Assembly: GCF_947507565.1 (NCBI RefSeq)
Contig: NC_089184.1
Location: forward strand, 2,418,001-2,482,000
Length of the DNA stretch: 64,000 nt
DNA from: Oscarella lobularis
Taxonomy: Eukaryota > Porifera > Homoscleromorpha > Homosclerophorida > Oscarellidae
Reading direction: 5' to 3'
Below, one piece after another: positions 10,415-20,163 of the stretch (its first letter is position 1; the number at the start of each line of letters is the position of its first letter). Position numbers and translations under genes: made by a program. Under the pieces are notes generated by a model. It was not told the origin of the DNA, did not search any database, and worked only from the letters and a program-made list of their open reading frames with translations.

Positions 10415-13400
10415 TCAATCCGCTAAGTCTTTGTATTCCTCTTCAATGAGTCTCCTGCTGATGTGCGATCTTTCACATGCCTTCAAAACTCGGCCAACGG
10501 TCGCACATTTTCCGCGTCTGCTCGCCCACAACTCTAAAACCCTCTGCAAGCACACCCTACTCGAATCGCTTGCTTTTTTGATGTCTATAAAGTCGCACGT
10601 GTCAAGCAACTCGCAGCAGATGTTCCCCCACTCAACGCGACAAACAGATGCAACGGCTTTGATGAGCGACTTCGAAACTTTCTCCTGGTCGTCTGGAAAC
10701 CGTACTCCGTCATCATCTTCACGAAAAACGGGAAACAATAGATCTCTGACCTGACACAAGGAAAGGTACCGTCTCTGCCTCTCTCAGCTCTAATACGCGC
10801 ATCTGGAAGCAGTCTTGCAAAGTCTCTTTCCACGTTGTAGATGGCTACATCTTCATTGTGCTCCTGTAAGTCTTCAGTAGACAGATAGCACCACTCCATG
10901 GGAGTGCCAGGAGATCGTTCGTCTCTGACAACTTCAATGGCCTCTATGACTTTTGTTAGCGTTGTTTCGGCGGCTATATGATCACCTTCACAGCAGCGGA
11001 CAACAACGTCGATTGACTTCCTGATGGCAGTCATCTCGACGAGGCACTCCGTTGTGTGACAGTCGCCGTCTGACTCCAACTTCAAACCATCTTTCCACAG
11101 CAAAATACAGTAGCCAGACAGAACAGAACACCGGCTTTGCAAGACAGAAAACACCGGTGGAGGAACGATGTCGGTGACCACGTTCCTCACCCGATATTTA
11201 CGGCCTCGATAGAAGGAGAATTCGGGCTTTTTCTTCCAGACGCCACTCGGTTTCATCTCCTTGATTAAAGACGGAATGTAGTAGACGTTTTCTTCTTCTT
11301 GAACTTGGCAGCACAGACCAAGATCAAGCATTACGGTGATTGCTTCGTCGATGCCAAAATTTGCCCTCGGCTTTCCTTCCAATGCTTGCTTCTCTCCGAA
11401 TCGATTCAGTGCCTTTTCGATTTGGGATTTTGTAGCTTTACCCGAATCAGTTGTAACAGCAGTGATAGGAAAGACGTCAGGAGGAGAGAGGAGAGGGCCA
11501 ATCAAATTGGTGACTAGTATTGAAGGACGAAGACAAACCAGTTCCAGATCGAAGAAATACTAAAAAAAAAATTCGTTTGCACTAATGCAAAAGTGTCGCA
11601 GAAACTTACAGAACCAGTGTTATGTAAGTAAGAAGCCAGTCTTGTGACAGATAGCTCGTTTGGAAGCGGACGCTCCAGACTGTCTGTGAGCAAAGCCAAA
11701 AACTCTTCTTTGTTTAGAAGTCGAGTCGAGACTGCCTGGTGGTTCAGATTGGAAAAGATTATGTACTTTATACGCTCGCAGACTTTAGGAACTACTTCAG
11801 AATTCTAAAAGAGGTGTTCAGGTAATAGAGAAGACGTAAGAGACGTCAATTTTTATTCCCACCTGAACACATTTCTCTCGAACATCTTTAAGTCGACGAC
11901 GGAAGTCGTCCATGGCACTTGAGTAGGGCCTATTGCAGTCAAACTCTGCAACGAGAGCGCTTTCGAAAATTCCTCTAAATGCATCGATTGCGTCATCGAT
12001 TCCCCATTTCAAATCTCGAGAAGGCGTCAAATCGTCATTGCTTTCACAATCGCTAGTTCGCTTGTTTCCGACCGTTACCAGGGTTACCTTACCCGATTTC
12101 ATCAATATTATTCTACGAGCTGACTTAACAAATGTTAAGGATTCCTCTGCCTCTTCATAAATCTCTTGTCTGGTTTTCTTAGCGCCGTTTTCGTGGCACA
12201 AATCGACGACGAGAACAAAAACCGAGAGCGAGTAGTTGAAGAAAATAGCATGAGCAACCCGGAAAGATATTTGCCCACCGAAATCCCACAGAGACGACAA
12301 ACCGACTCCGATGACATTGGCGTTGTGAACATCGACACCTGCTGTTCTGTCGTCTGGGTCGATGCTCTTTACTTTTCTGCGGAGCGAATTCACAAGCGTC
12401 GTTTTGCCTGCCTTCGGTTTCCCTACAAAACTAAATTGAACCCAAGCTGGTTTGACCTTCTCTTTGTTAAGACGGGAGTGAGTGCTCGTGATCTAAATAC
12501 GGAGCCAATTTTTCGAATCATGAATTAGCGAGGCTCCGCGCTATACGTATTTAGACCGAAGAAATATGGCTGCTTCTCCTTTAGCTACTTCATGTGGCAA
12601 CTGTCTTTTCTACGCCAAGAATAGGCGTTGAAAATGCTCTTAATAAAATAATGTTGCAGCAAATAAAATTGTCCACTTTACCTCGTTCGTGTGTTCAACT
12701 GACAGACCATGCTCGATCAGGTATTCGAGCATTTCAATGCGATCATCAAGATCATTATTGAGAGCACTTAGGGAGTGAAGCAAAGACGATCCATCCTAGA
12801 AGAACAATTATCAATAAGTGGCATTAGAACTTCGGTTAACCTTTTTAGTGACTTCAGTATTTGCACCGCAGTGATCAACAAGACACTGGAGATTCGCCAA
12901 GTTGCAGCAATAGAATATGGAAGTCTTTCCTTTCTAGAGTTTAATCGATCAACACAATATGGAGCAGAAGTGTCTGTTTCAACTGGCATGCTTAATTAAA
13001 TCACACAAACGAATACTTTCCCCTTAACTCCACACTAAAGCGAAAAACGATTATCTTCCCTAGCTTTAAAAATTCCTCAATTAAGTAACTTTCGGTCAGC
13101 TCAAATGCAACTATCTCGTGACCACTTGTAACATACATCTATCACTGTCTGTGATCACTTATCAGGGAATTGGTCTAAAGTTTGGACACACCGTAACTGC
13201 TCATTTAACAACATGCATGTGACAAATTAAATTACCTACTTCATTACGTTCTTCGACGTTTGCTCCCTCGTCAAATAAAGCTTTTATTGATTTCTCAGAG
13301 CCAAACCAACAGGACAAGTGTAAACAGTTGGACGTCTCAGGAAGAATAACTTTTTCCAAAACAAACGAGTCGAATACTGATTTGCCGAATGTCTCAGGAA

Positions 13401-14772
13401 CAACAAATGCCTTCGCGTAATGATACAAGAAACAAAACACCGATTCCCTTTGACATGGGAATCTCTAAAGAACCATGAGGTAGGCAAATATCATCATGAG
13501 TTGGCAAGAATAACTAAACTCTTCTGAAGAAAGGTAATTGAGGAAGAGTGAGGCTTAGGTTTGCCATTTCTTGTGCTATTTCAACACCGCGCCACACAGC
13601 TTGCAAAACCAACGTACTTCCTATCTAAGGAGAACCGTAAGCAAAACAAAAAAACTTGATAGAAAATTACTTTTATTGTTTCCCCCAAATCTTTCAAAAT
13701 TTTAGCAAGTCGAAAATTTTTACTTAAAAAAGCCAATAGAAGAGGTGTGGAGTAACCCTAAAACCAATTAATGTTAGTTAATTTGATCACTGCGAAGAAA
13801 CAAGAACAGTGTGACAACCTCCAGTGATGCCAAAATAAATCCCTTTTTCCTACAAATCTTAAGAAGATAATTTAATAAGATAACTTTATCTCTTTCCGTC
13901 TTTCGAACAGAGCAACACAAAATGAAAAGAGCTTGTAACTAACACAAAATAACTAATATGATGAAAATGGAGTATAACTTTCCTACATGAAAAATCGGCG
14001 ACTATTCGAACTTAAATTGACTTATTAGAAACTCAATGACGTCTTGATGTACACCAAGCACAGCTCATAAAATCTAAACAAAGAGGAGGAGATTTTAGTC
14101 CCTAGTCAGTTCTTCGGGATTCTTCTAGTGAGCAATAATGAGATAGAATCCCGGAATATGATACGCACGATTTGGGGACTTTGCCAAAGCACGCCCAAAA
14201 ATCCGGCTTTACCAAAGAGTACAAAAGCAAGCTTCACCATTTTCATTCCTCCACAACAAGCAAATGAAAAGAGGAATAGCTGAAAAATTATTATTTAAAA
14301 ATTTTTCTTCGATCCGTTCATCAAGCGGCCACTTCATATTCAGTAATACCAATTCTAGGAGAAAGCTACTATAGTGTGACTCTTTTTACCTAACCATAAA
14401 GATATAGGTACTGAGAGGAAAGCAATGCAGTATGTATATATTAATAATATAGCAGCGTCCAAAGCGCTGTTACGATGGTGTAGAAGTGAAGAAGTGACTG
14501 CTTCGTTTGAACGTAAAGTACCTGGTCTTCGAGACTGACTTCTGTATTGGCTGCCACTCTTATAGCGATTTTCTCATGTCCGTTTGCTAGACACCAAAAG
14601 AGAGGAGTCCAGGACTAAAAAATCATAAATTCTTAGATACGGAAAAAGAAAAGAGAAACTTTACAGGAACCTTGCATCCTTTTGCTTTTTGAAGAAGCAG
14701 ATAATCAACAAGCTCCTCGTCTCCAATGGCACAAGCAATATCTATCGAATATAGAATCGTATGACATTGACT
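10415..14772 (-). CDS. Ankyrin - Roc - COR - Death domain protein, main exon block
   Basis: Read from 14772 downwards: ankyrin exons (SWTPLFWCLANGHEKIAIR near 14600; GYSTPLLLAFLSKNFRLAK near 13750; NCLHLSCWFGSEKSIKALF near 13310; GSSLLHSLSALNNDL near 12790), then a Roc GTPase exon from about 12500 to 11862. The Roc exon has a P-loop (GKPKAGKTTL), a DFGGQ G3 motif and GNKRT in place of the G4 NKxD. A COR domain follows (LASYLHNTG, YYIPSLI, FYRGRKYRV, PPPVFSVLQ), then a C-terminal Death domain (EWGNICCELL.. VLELWASRRGKCATVGRVL) ending at 10415. This order equals that of DAPK1 without its kinase. The frame changes between COR and Death near 10770; only a very short intron (about 26 bp) fits, otherwise it is a frameshift. 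The 5' exons lie at 24.3-25.0 kb. Confidence 0.8.
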
Positions 14773-15314
14773 CTAGGCACAGATAAAAATAAAATATTAA
14801 AAACAGTAAACGCTTATGAGCCGACCACCGCAGTTGTACGGGGTGGCAAACGCAGTTTGCGAGCCCGTATAACGGCGAGGGAGGCTCTCTCAAACGTGAT
14901 CTCAAGGCCGGAAGTGTCTGTATGTCCGGTTGTATGTCTGTTCGGTACAGTATTGTTACGTCACATAGGAAAACCCTTACTTTGTAAAGCGCATGGGCGA
15001 AATGGATCCCAAAACGGTGACCCGAAAAAGGCGATTTACGGCGCGAATAGAGCGTTTTTTCTTTGATAAACGGATAAAACACTTAGAAACCTCTGTAACA
15101 AATTGTTCGGTGGCATTTTCCGTTTCGTAAATGCTCTTAGAAGGCGAAACGATGGTTTTGATTGTCACGCTCTAACGTCACAATCATAAACGTACATCCG
15201 CATGTAAAAATAGATACATGTGACGCTACACGGACGAAAAGCACATACTGTAGAACATGTGACGCGATACGGAAGCACACAGAACTTCATGGACCGATAT
15301 CGCTCGAACATCAA
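14773..15314. other. Left part of the large intron of the ankyrin-Roc-COR-Death gene
   Basis: Intronic for the minus-strand gene. No exon recognised. The 5' end of the Helitron must lie somewhere between here and 16340, but I cannot point to an unambiguous TC terminus. Confidence 0.4.
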
Positions 15315-16343
15315 CATAGCAAAAGATCATGGCCGTATGACACGTTGCAGGCAACGTGTCATACGGAGCGTTGCTTAATTCGTTGCATACGGTCTTGACA
15401 CGCTACGTCACAACGAAAGCCCGCCCCTTATTAACCAATTACCTGGGCACGTTTTCAGGAGCGTGCTTCTGGAATCCGCCCTAATTGGCATCACGCGAGC
15501 CACCTTTTCAAATAATAATATATTTTTATTATTTACAAATTGCTATTTACAGCCATAGCGACTAAGAATCCTGATTCTTCGTGCACTACAAAAAATCCTA
15601 ACACTATAAAAATACAGGAATGCACTGTAAAAAGTTCTAACCTTTAGCTAAACTAAGTACGCTGCTTACCTCTACGAAAATGGAAATGCTAAAGAAAAAA
15701 AGAATTAGTCTTCCCCACCGTGCCCATCTTACTTTTCCTGTCACTGGCCCAGTGATCCCTGCATTTCGACCTTTCTAGCTGCCACAGCAATGCATTTACC
15801 TACAGATAATACGCTGAAAGTGGCTCCCAAGGTCATACCGTTGCTTTTTGCGTCGTATTCCACGCCGAATAACGCCACGGGTTCCTCGAAACGTGCTATC
15901 TAGAACGAAAGAAGCACTTTTCGAGCCGGTAGCTTCTTAGCGACGCTGTAGAGCGAAATTAGGACGCTGTATGGCTTACCTCGACCGCGGAAAGTGGGCC
16001 GAAAAGACCGTCGTCGCCTCGCCGTCGTTACAGCATTGCTAAAAAACCAGTTTCAAGTTAGTTACTTCGCGTCGGTTATCTACGTCTTCTAATCAGTTGG
16101 ACGATCTGTTCGCGTTCCGTACACAAACTTGGCGACCGTTGACCGTTTGAATAGCGTCTACGCGCCTGCAGTAAAGAACGCTGCGCGTGCGCGAGCACAA
16201 CCCTCGTTGCCGGCCCGACCCCTCGACATAACCTAATTAATCTAGTTAGGCGTACAGACCCAACCTCCTTGACACGCTAAAGTCCCGGTCAGTCTGTGCA
16301 ACGTTGCAGGCAACGTTGCACAGACTGATGATCTTTTGCTATG
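15315..16343. mobile_element. About 1-kb unit with 16-bp terminal inverted repeats and paired subterminal palindromes
   Basis: The left end CATAGCAAAAGATCAT (15315-15330) is the exact inverse of 16328-16343. Just inside each lies a perfect hairpin with a 2-nt AG centre: 16-bp arms at 15333-15366 and 18-bp arms at 16290-16327. The two share the core ACGTTGCAGGCAACGT (outermost bases vary). Outside the ends is an imperfect direct repeat, ATGGACCGAT(AT)CGCTCGAA, at 15289-15308 and 16345-16362. It may be an independent insertion or a 5' segment of the Helitron, since the right end coincides with the start of the Helitron open frame. Confidence 0.6.
15741..16060 (-). other. Exon-like sequence inside the 1-kb unit, possibly a captured host fragment
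   Basis: On the minus strand an open stretch (IARFEEPVALFGVEYDAKSN.. to a TGA at 15741) follows an AG at 15900. A further exon-like piece near 15983-16045 is followed by a GTAAGC donor and then by a CTCTACAG acceptor near 15945. I do not recognise the product. The combination of splice consensus and codon-like sequence suggests a piece of a host gene, but this is weak evidence. Confidence 0.35.
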
Positions 16344-17993
16344 AATGGACCGATCGCTCGAAGAGCGATCGTAGAGATCGCGATCCTCGAGCACGATCGC
16401 TCCTTGAACAAAGAGTGGGATCGAATGAACACCAGCTCACTCGATCGCCGCCTCACTGTAGCAACTACTGTTCCACTGGCAACACCGCATTGTGACGTCA
16501 CACAGCATCTCGCAATGAATGACAGCGGCTTTTCTCTTCTCTCCGGTGATTATACCAGCAAAACGATCGCTTCGCGAACTGCGAACGATCGCGTGGGCTT
16601 GATCCCGCTCCGCGTTTATGATGCGGTTGCGGTAGAATCACCTCACGGAATGATATCGGTCGTCGCGCCCACTTTGAGTGAGCACGCGCCGATTTTTTCA
16701 GCGTATTCGTCAAATGATGAGTGCGTCTCTTCAAAGCGGCAAGCTTTGCTGCCGCTTACGAATGAAAAGTGGTGCAAAGACGAAGGCACCTCAGGGGAAT
16801 ACCCCTCATCAAGACAAAGGCTCAATCAGTCTGACGCACAGAAAGAGAAAGAAAAACGCGATTCTCTCTTTAGAATGCGCCGAAAAAGGTCCTCCGAAAA
16901 TGCCGAGGAGAAGTTGGCTCGCAGAAGGAAGGACGTCAAAAGCCACCATGCAGCTAGAAGTGCAGAAACTCCAGAACACCGCCGAGAGCGTCTGTCGAGT
17001 AACGCTGCTCGAAATTCCGTCCAAAGAGATAGTGAAACGCCTGAAGAACGCAAAGGGCGTCTGTCACGTGTCGCTATGGGCAAGTCTCTCCGAAAAGATA
17101 ATGAAACGCCTGAAGAGCGCAAAGAGCGTCTGTCAAGTGACGCTATGGGCAAGTCTCTCCGAAGACATAATGAAACGCCAGAAGAACGCCAAAAACGCCT
17201 TTTAGCTAATGCCAAGCGCAACTCAGCTAAAAGACGAGAAGAGACTGCGGATGAAAAGCAATTTCGAAACGATATGGAAGCGCAAAGAAAGCGACGAAAG
17301 AGGCAGGAAGCTGCTCTTCGCGAAAAATCAGGTGAAATGGGCGAGGAAAGGGTCCCATTTTGGAGACAGTGGGCGACGCAAGATGAAATTGCATCTGCAC
17401 ATTATCCTCGCCTAGACACATTTCACAAACGCATGGAAGGTCTAACCTTCCATACGTGTGTTTCGTGCGAGGAGTCGTGGCCTACTTTAGACATAAGGTA
17501 CAGCACACAAATGTGCAAGCAGTGCACAACTGACCAAGGAAACGGTTGTGTAGGCCTTCTTACATTCGACAACAACATGAATCCTGGGCGTGTTCCACCG
17601 CCTCTTAAGGATTTATCAGTTGTCGAAGAAATGCTCATAGCGCAAATAACACCAATGAGGCACATTTTCAGATTGCCGGCCGGAAGGCAATTTGGATACC
17701 GTGGTCACGTGCTAAATTTGCCCCAAAATGTGCAGTCGGTGTTGACCCGTCTGCCGAGAACAAAGAGTAATTTGGGTATGGTCGTTGTTCGCCAGACGCG
17801 CACTTCCGGCAAGGTGAATGACTTCCGCGTAAGGCGACAACGAGTTCTCGAGGCACTCGTAAACTTGAAACAAAACAACAAGTATTACGAGAACATAGAA
17901 ATAGATTCCGAGGCATTAGAAGCTCTTCCTGAAGATGGAGAACTTGAAGATCTCCACGTGATTAGAGCGAATAATGACGATGCCTCCTTTTGA
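16341..17993 (+). CDS. Helitron polyprotein, N-terminal part (zinc finger, DUF6570-like)
   Basis: The frame is open from 16341, but the native start may be the later ATG at about 16515 because the first ATG lies inside a terminal repeat. The middle is a charged region with four to five copies of a roughly 22-residue unit (ETPEERKERLSSDAMGKS). A Cys cluster (CVSCEESW..CKQC, near 17457-17524) follows, then a region similar to the DUF6570 domain that precedes the Rep domain in many animal and sponge Helitrons (FRLPAGRQFGYRGHVLNLP). It ends at TGA 17991-17993 by a one-base shift. The next frame continues the same protein from 17974, and the shift lies at a run of T residues (CCTCCTTTTG). Confidence 0.8.
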   Translation: MNGPIARRAIVEIAILEHDRSLNKEWDRMNTSSLDRRLTVATTVPLATPHCDVTQHLAMNDSGFSLLSGDYTSKTIASRTANDRVGLIPLRVYDAVAVESPHGMISVVAPTLSEHAPIFSAYSSNDECVSSKRQALLPLTNEKWCKDEGTSGEYPSSRQRLNQSDAQKEKEKRDSLFRMRRKRSSENAEEKLARRRKDVKSHHAARSAETPEHRRERLSSNAARNSVQRDSETPEERKGRLSRVAMGKSLRKDNETPEERKERLSSDAMGKSLRRHNETPEERQKRLLANAKRNSAKRREETADEKQFRNDMEAQRKRRKRQEAALREKSGEMGEERVPFWRQWATQDEIASAHYPRLDTFHKRMEGLTFHTCVSCEESWPTLDIRYSTQMCKQCTTDQGNGCVGLLTFDNNMNPGRVPPPLKDLSVVEEMLIAQITPMRHIFRLPAGRQFGYRGHVLNLPQNVQSVLTRLPRTKSNLGMVVVRQTRTSGKVNDFRVRRQRVLEALVNLKQNNKYYENIEIDSEALEALPEDGELEDLHVIRANNDDASF

Positions 17994-20163
17994 AGATATT
18001 TCTCCTGTTGGTGCTAATGCTGACGAGGCAAAAGAACAAAAAGACACGAATGAAGACGAGGACGATGAAGTCCGCTTTTCGCATTCTTTCTTGCCTTCCG
18101 CAGCATTAAACCTAACAGAAAGACAAAAGCTTGATAAATTTATCGACACTCTTGGAAACAAGTCTGCCGATGAACAAGCTGAAGAAAAAGGAAAGGAAAA
18201 TGGTGATCAGCAGGACCATATGAGCTGGCCCACTTACGGTAGTAATCCTATTAGTGAGTTTACGACGGAAGGCTACTTTACGCAAGCCTTTCCGGCGTTA
18301 TTTCCAACGGGAGCAGGAGACTTCCGTAGTCCCCGATTAAGGTCTGTTACGTTGGGCGAATACCTCAAACACATAATGCGGTACAAAGACGGGCGTTTTG
18401 CTCGGCATCCGCGTTTTAGGTATTTTGCTCTGAATACCATGATGAGGTGGCGGACGTTAGAAACAGCTCGGGTTTTTGTCAAACAAAATCCGAGCGATGC
18501 AGCCCTCACCGTTGAGGAACTCCGAGAGATAACAGATAATTATCCTTATCCTCATTTTGCTAATAAAGTTGTCCACTTTGGCAAAAGTCTGCACGGTACA
18601 AAACAGTACGGGAACATGCAGAAGAAAAATCTTTTTGCCATGATGGAAAAGCTCGGTTCGCCAAGCTGCTTTTTTACTTTGAGCGCAGCTGATTTGCATT
18701 GGCCCGAGTTTTTCAATTTGGCAGCGCATTATAGTCCGGATAAAACGGCAGAAGAATTGCATGCAGAGTATAGAGATCGAAACGAAACTCTGAACAGCAA
18801 TCCCATGCTAGCCGATTGGCTATTTACTAAACGAGCCACTGACTATTTGCATAATATTATGGCAAACGTCTACTGCTTTACAGACTATTGGGCTCGCATA
18901 GAATACCAGCATCGTGGCAGTGCTCACATGCACGGCGTCGGTTGGATTCGGGATGCTCCTGATTGCGAAGAGATAACTCGTCGCATAAAGGATTACCCCG
19001 AGTTTCAACTTGGCAAAGACGATGAACCAAACGAAGAGAGAATGAAAGAGATTCTAAGGGAAGAAGGCCAAGAAATTGTCGACTTTGCCGATTGGCTTGT
19101 GTCGACAATGAATCCTTCTTTCGACGAAGAAGGCAAAGGAGAAATGCCGCAAACAAAGAAAGGCAATCATCCGTGCCATGAAAAGTGGGCCGACATTAGC
19201 GATCATGACGCTGATTACAAGCGCCTGATAGCCACTGTTGAGCGCCACACAGAGTGCAAGCAAGCGACTTGCCTTAAAACAAATTTAATTGGAGAGTCCG
19301 TGTGTCGTTTCGGGTTTCCAAAAACGCTGAGAAAAGAAACGACACTGGAAATTTCTCCTTTCGGAAAGCCGGAGCAACATACCGAGGCGGAGATAGAACA
19401 CAAGCGCAACGATCCTCGCGTAAACAGTCACAATCGCTTCCAGCTGGAAGGTTGGCGAGCGAATGTTGACATGCAAGTTATCGTCAGCCCATACGCTGTC
19501 GGTAAGTATATCGCAAAATACGCAACAAAAAGCGAGCCGCAATCAGCAACGCTGAAGGAAACGTTTAAGATGATTACAGAGACAATGTCAATGGCTGATC
19601 CGGCTCGAAAGGTCGTTTCCAAATTGCTTATGAAAACCGTTGGCGAGCGCGACTATTCAGCACAGGAAACTTGCCATCTAATTATGGGCGAAAAGCTGGT
19701 GACGTCTACTCGCGAATTCAAAACGCTCTTTTTAGAGAATAAGCGGGAAGTCGATCCGGCTGCAAAGCCAGAGCAAACTGCAACGCTTCCAACAGTAATA
19801 GAAGAGTACATGAGACGTCCGGTAGAAATTGAAGACGTTTGTCTACTGGACTACGTCTCTGACTACTATATAAACGCAAAGGGTAAAACAGTGCGCAGAC
19901 ACAAGTCTGTAGTCGTTCGTGTAGCCCCGCGAATCCTTTGCAATAAGTCAAACAAGGAACAGTACGAAAAGTACTGTTACTATCAGTTGATGAAATTCAA
20001 ACCTTTTCGTAAGCTGGACCATTTGACTATTGAATTTAAGAAGAGAAAGCAGAGAATGAGATCATCGATACAGACGGTGAAACCATTCCTCTGCCTTCCA
20101 CAAAAGCTTTCAAAAAGTTTATTCGAACGGCCAGCAAGAAGTTGGTCAATAGAATTGAACTGA
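17974..20163 (+). CDS. Helitron polyprotein, HUH endonuclease (Rep) part
   Basis: This frame encodes the Helitron-like N-terminal domain. The metal-binding HUH motif is in EYQHRGSAHMHGVGW (about 18901-18945). The catalytic tyrosine region is PYAVGKYIAKYATKSE (about 19488-19536), with two Tyr residues spaced as in two-tyrosine Helitron Rep proteins. These residues nick and rejoin DNA during rolling-circle transposition. The frame returns to that of the first part near 20035-20045, and the last 30 or so residues of this frame are out of register. The only lesions seen here are the two single-base shifts, so the element is probably young. Confidence 0.85.
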   Translation: MTMPPFEDISPVGANADEAKEQKDTNEDEDDEVRFSHSFLPSAALNLTERQKLDKFIDTLGNKSADEQAEEKGKENGDQQDHMSWPTYGSNPISEFTTEGYFTQAFPALFPTGAGDFRSPRLRSVTLGEYLKHIMRYKDGRFARHPRFRYFALNTMMRWRTLETARVFVKQNPSDAALTVEELREITDNYPYPHFANKVVHFGKSLHGTKQYGNMQKKNLFAMMEKLGSPSCFFTLSAADLHWPEFFNLAAHYSPDKTAEELHAEYRDRNETLNSNPMLADWLFTKRATDYLHNIMANVYCFTDYWARIEYQHRGSAHMHGVGWIRDAPDCEEITRRIKDYPEFQLGKDDEPNEERMKEILREEGQEIVDFADWLVSTMNPSFDEEGKGEMPQTKKGNHPCHEKWADISDHDADYKRLIATVERHTECKQATCLKTNLIGESVCRFGFPKTLRKETTLEISPFGKPEQHTEAEIEHKRNDPRVNSHNRFQLEGWRANVDMQVIVSPYAVGKYIAKYATKSEPQSATLKETFKMITETMSMADPARKVVSKLLMKTVGERDYSAQETCHLIMGEKLVTSTREFKTLFLENKREVDPAAKPEQTATLPTVIEEYMRRPVEIEDVCLLDYVSDYYINAKGKTVRRHKSVVVRVAPRILCNKSNKEQYEKYCYYQLMKFKPFRKLDHLTIEFKKRKQRMRSSIQTVKPFLCLPQKLSKSLFERPARSWSIELN

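Noticed and set aside
14977-15168. 63-codon minus-strand frame as N-terminal exon of the ankyrin-Roc gene
   Set aside because: The exon at 14772 joins in phase to the exon at 24267, so this frame is within the intron and unsupported.
16809-17221. Minus-strand frames opposite the Helitron N-terminal repeats
   Set aside because: They are shadows of the repeated Lys/Glu-rich coding sequence on the plus strand.
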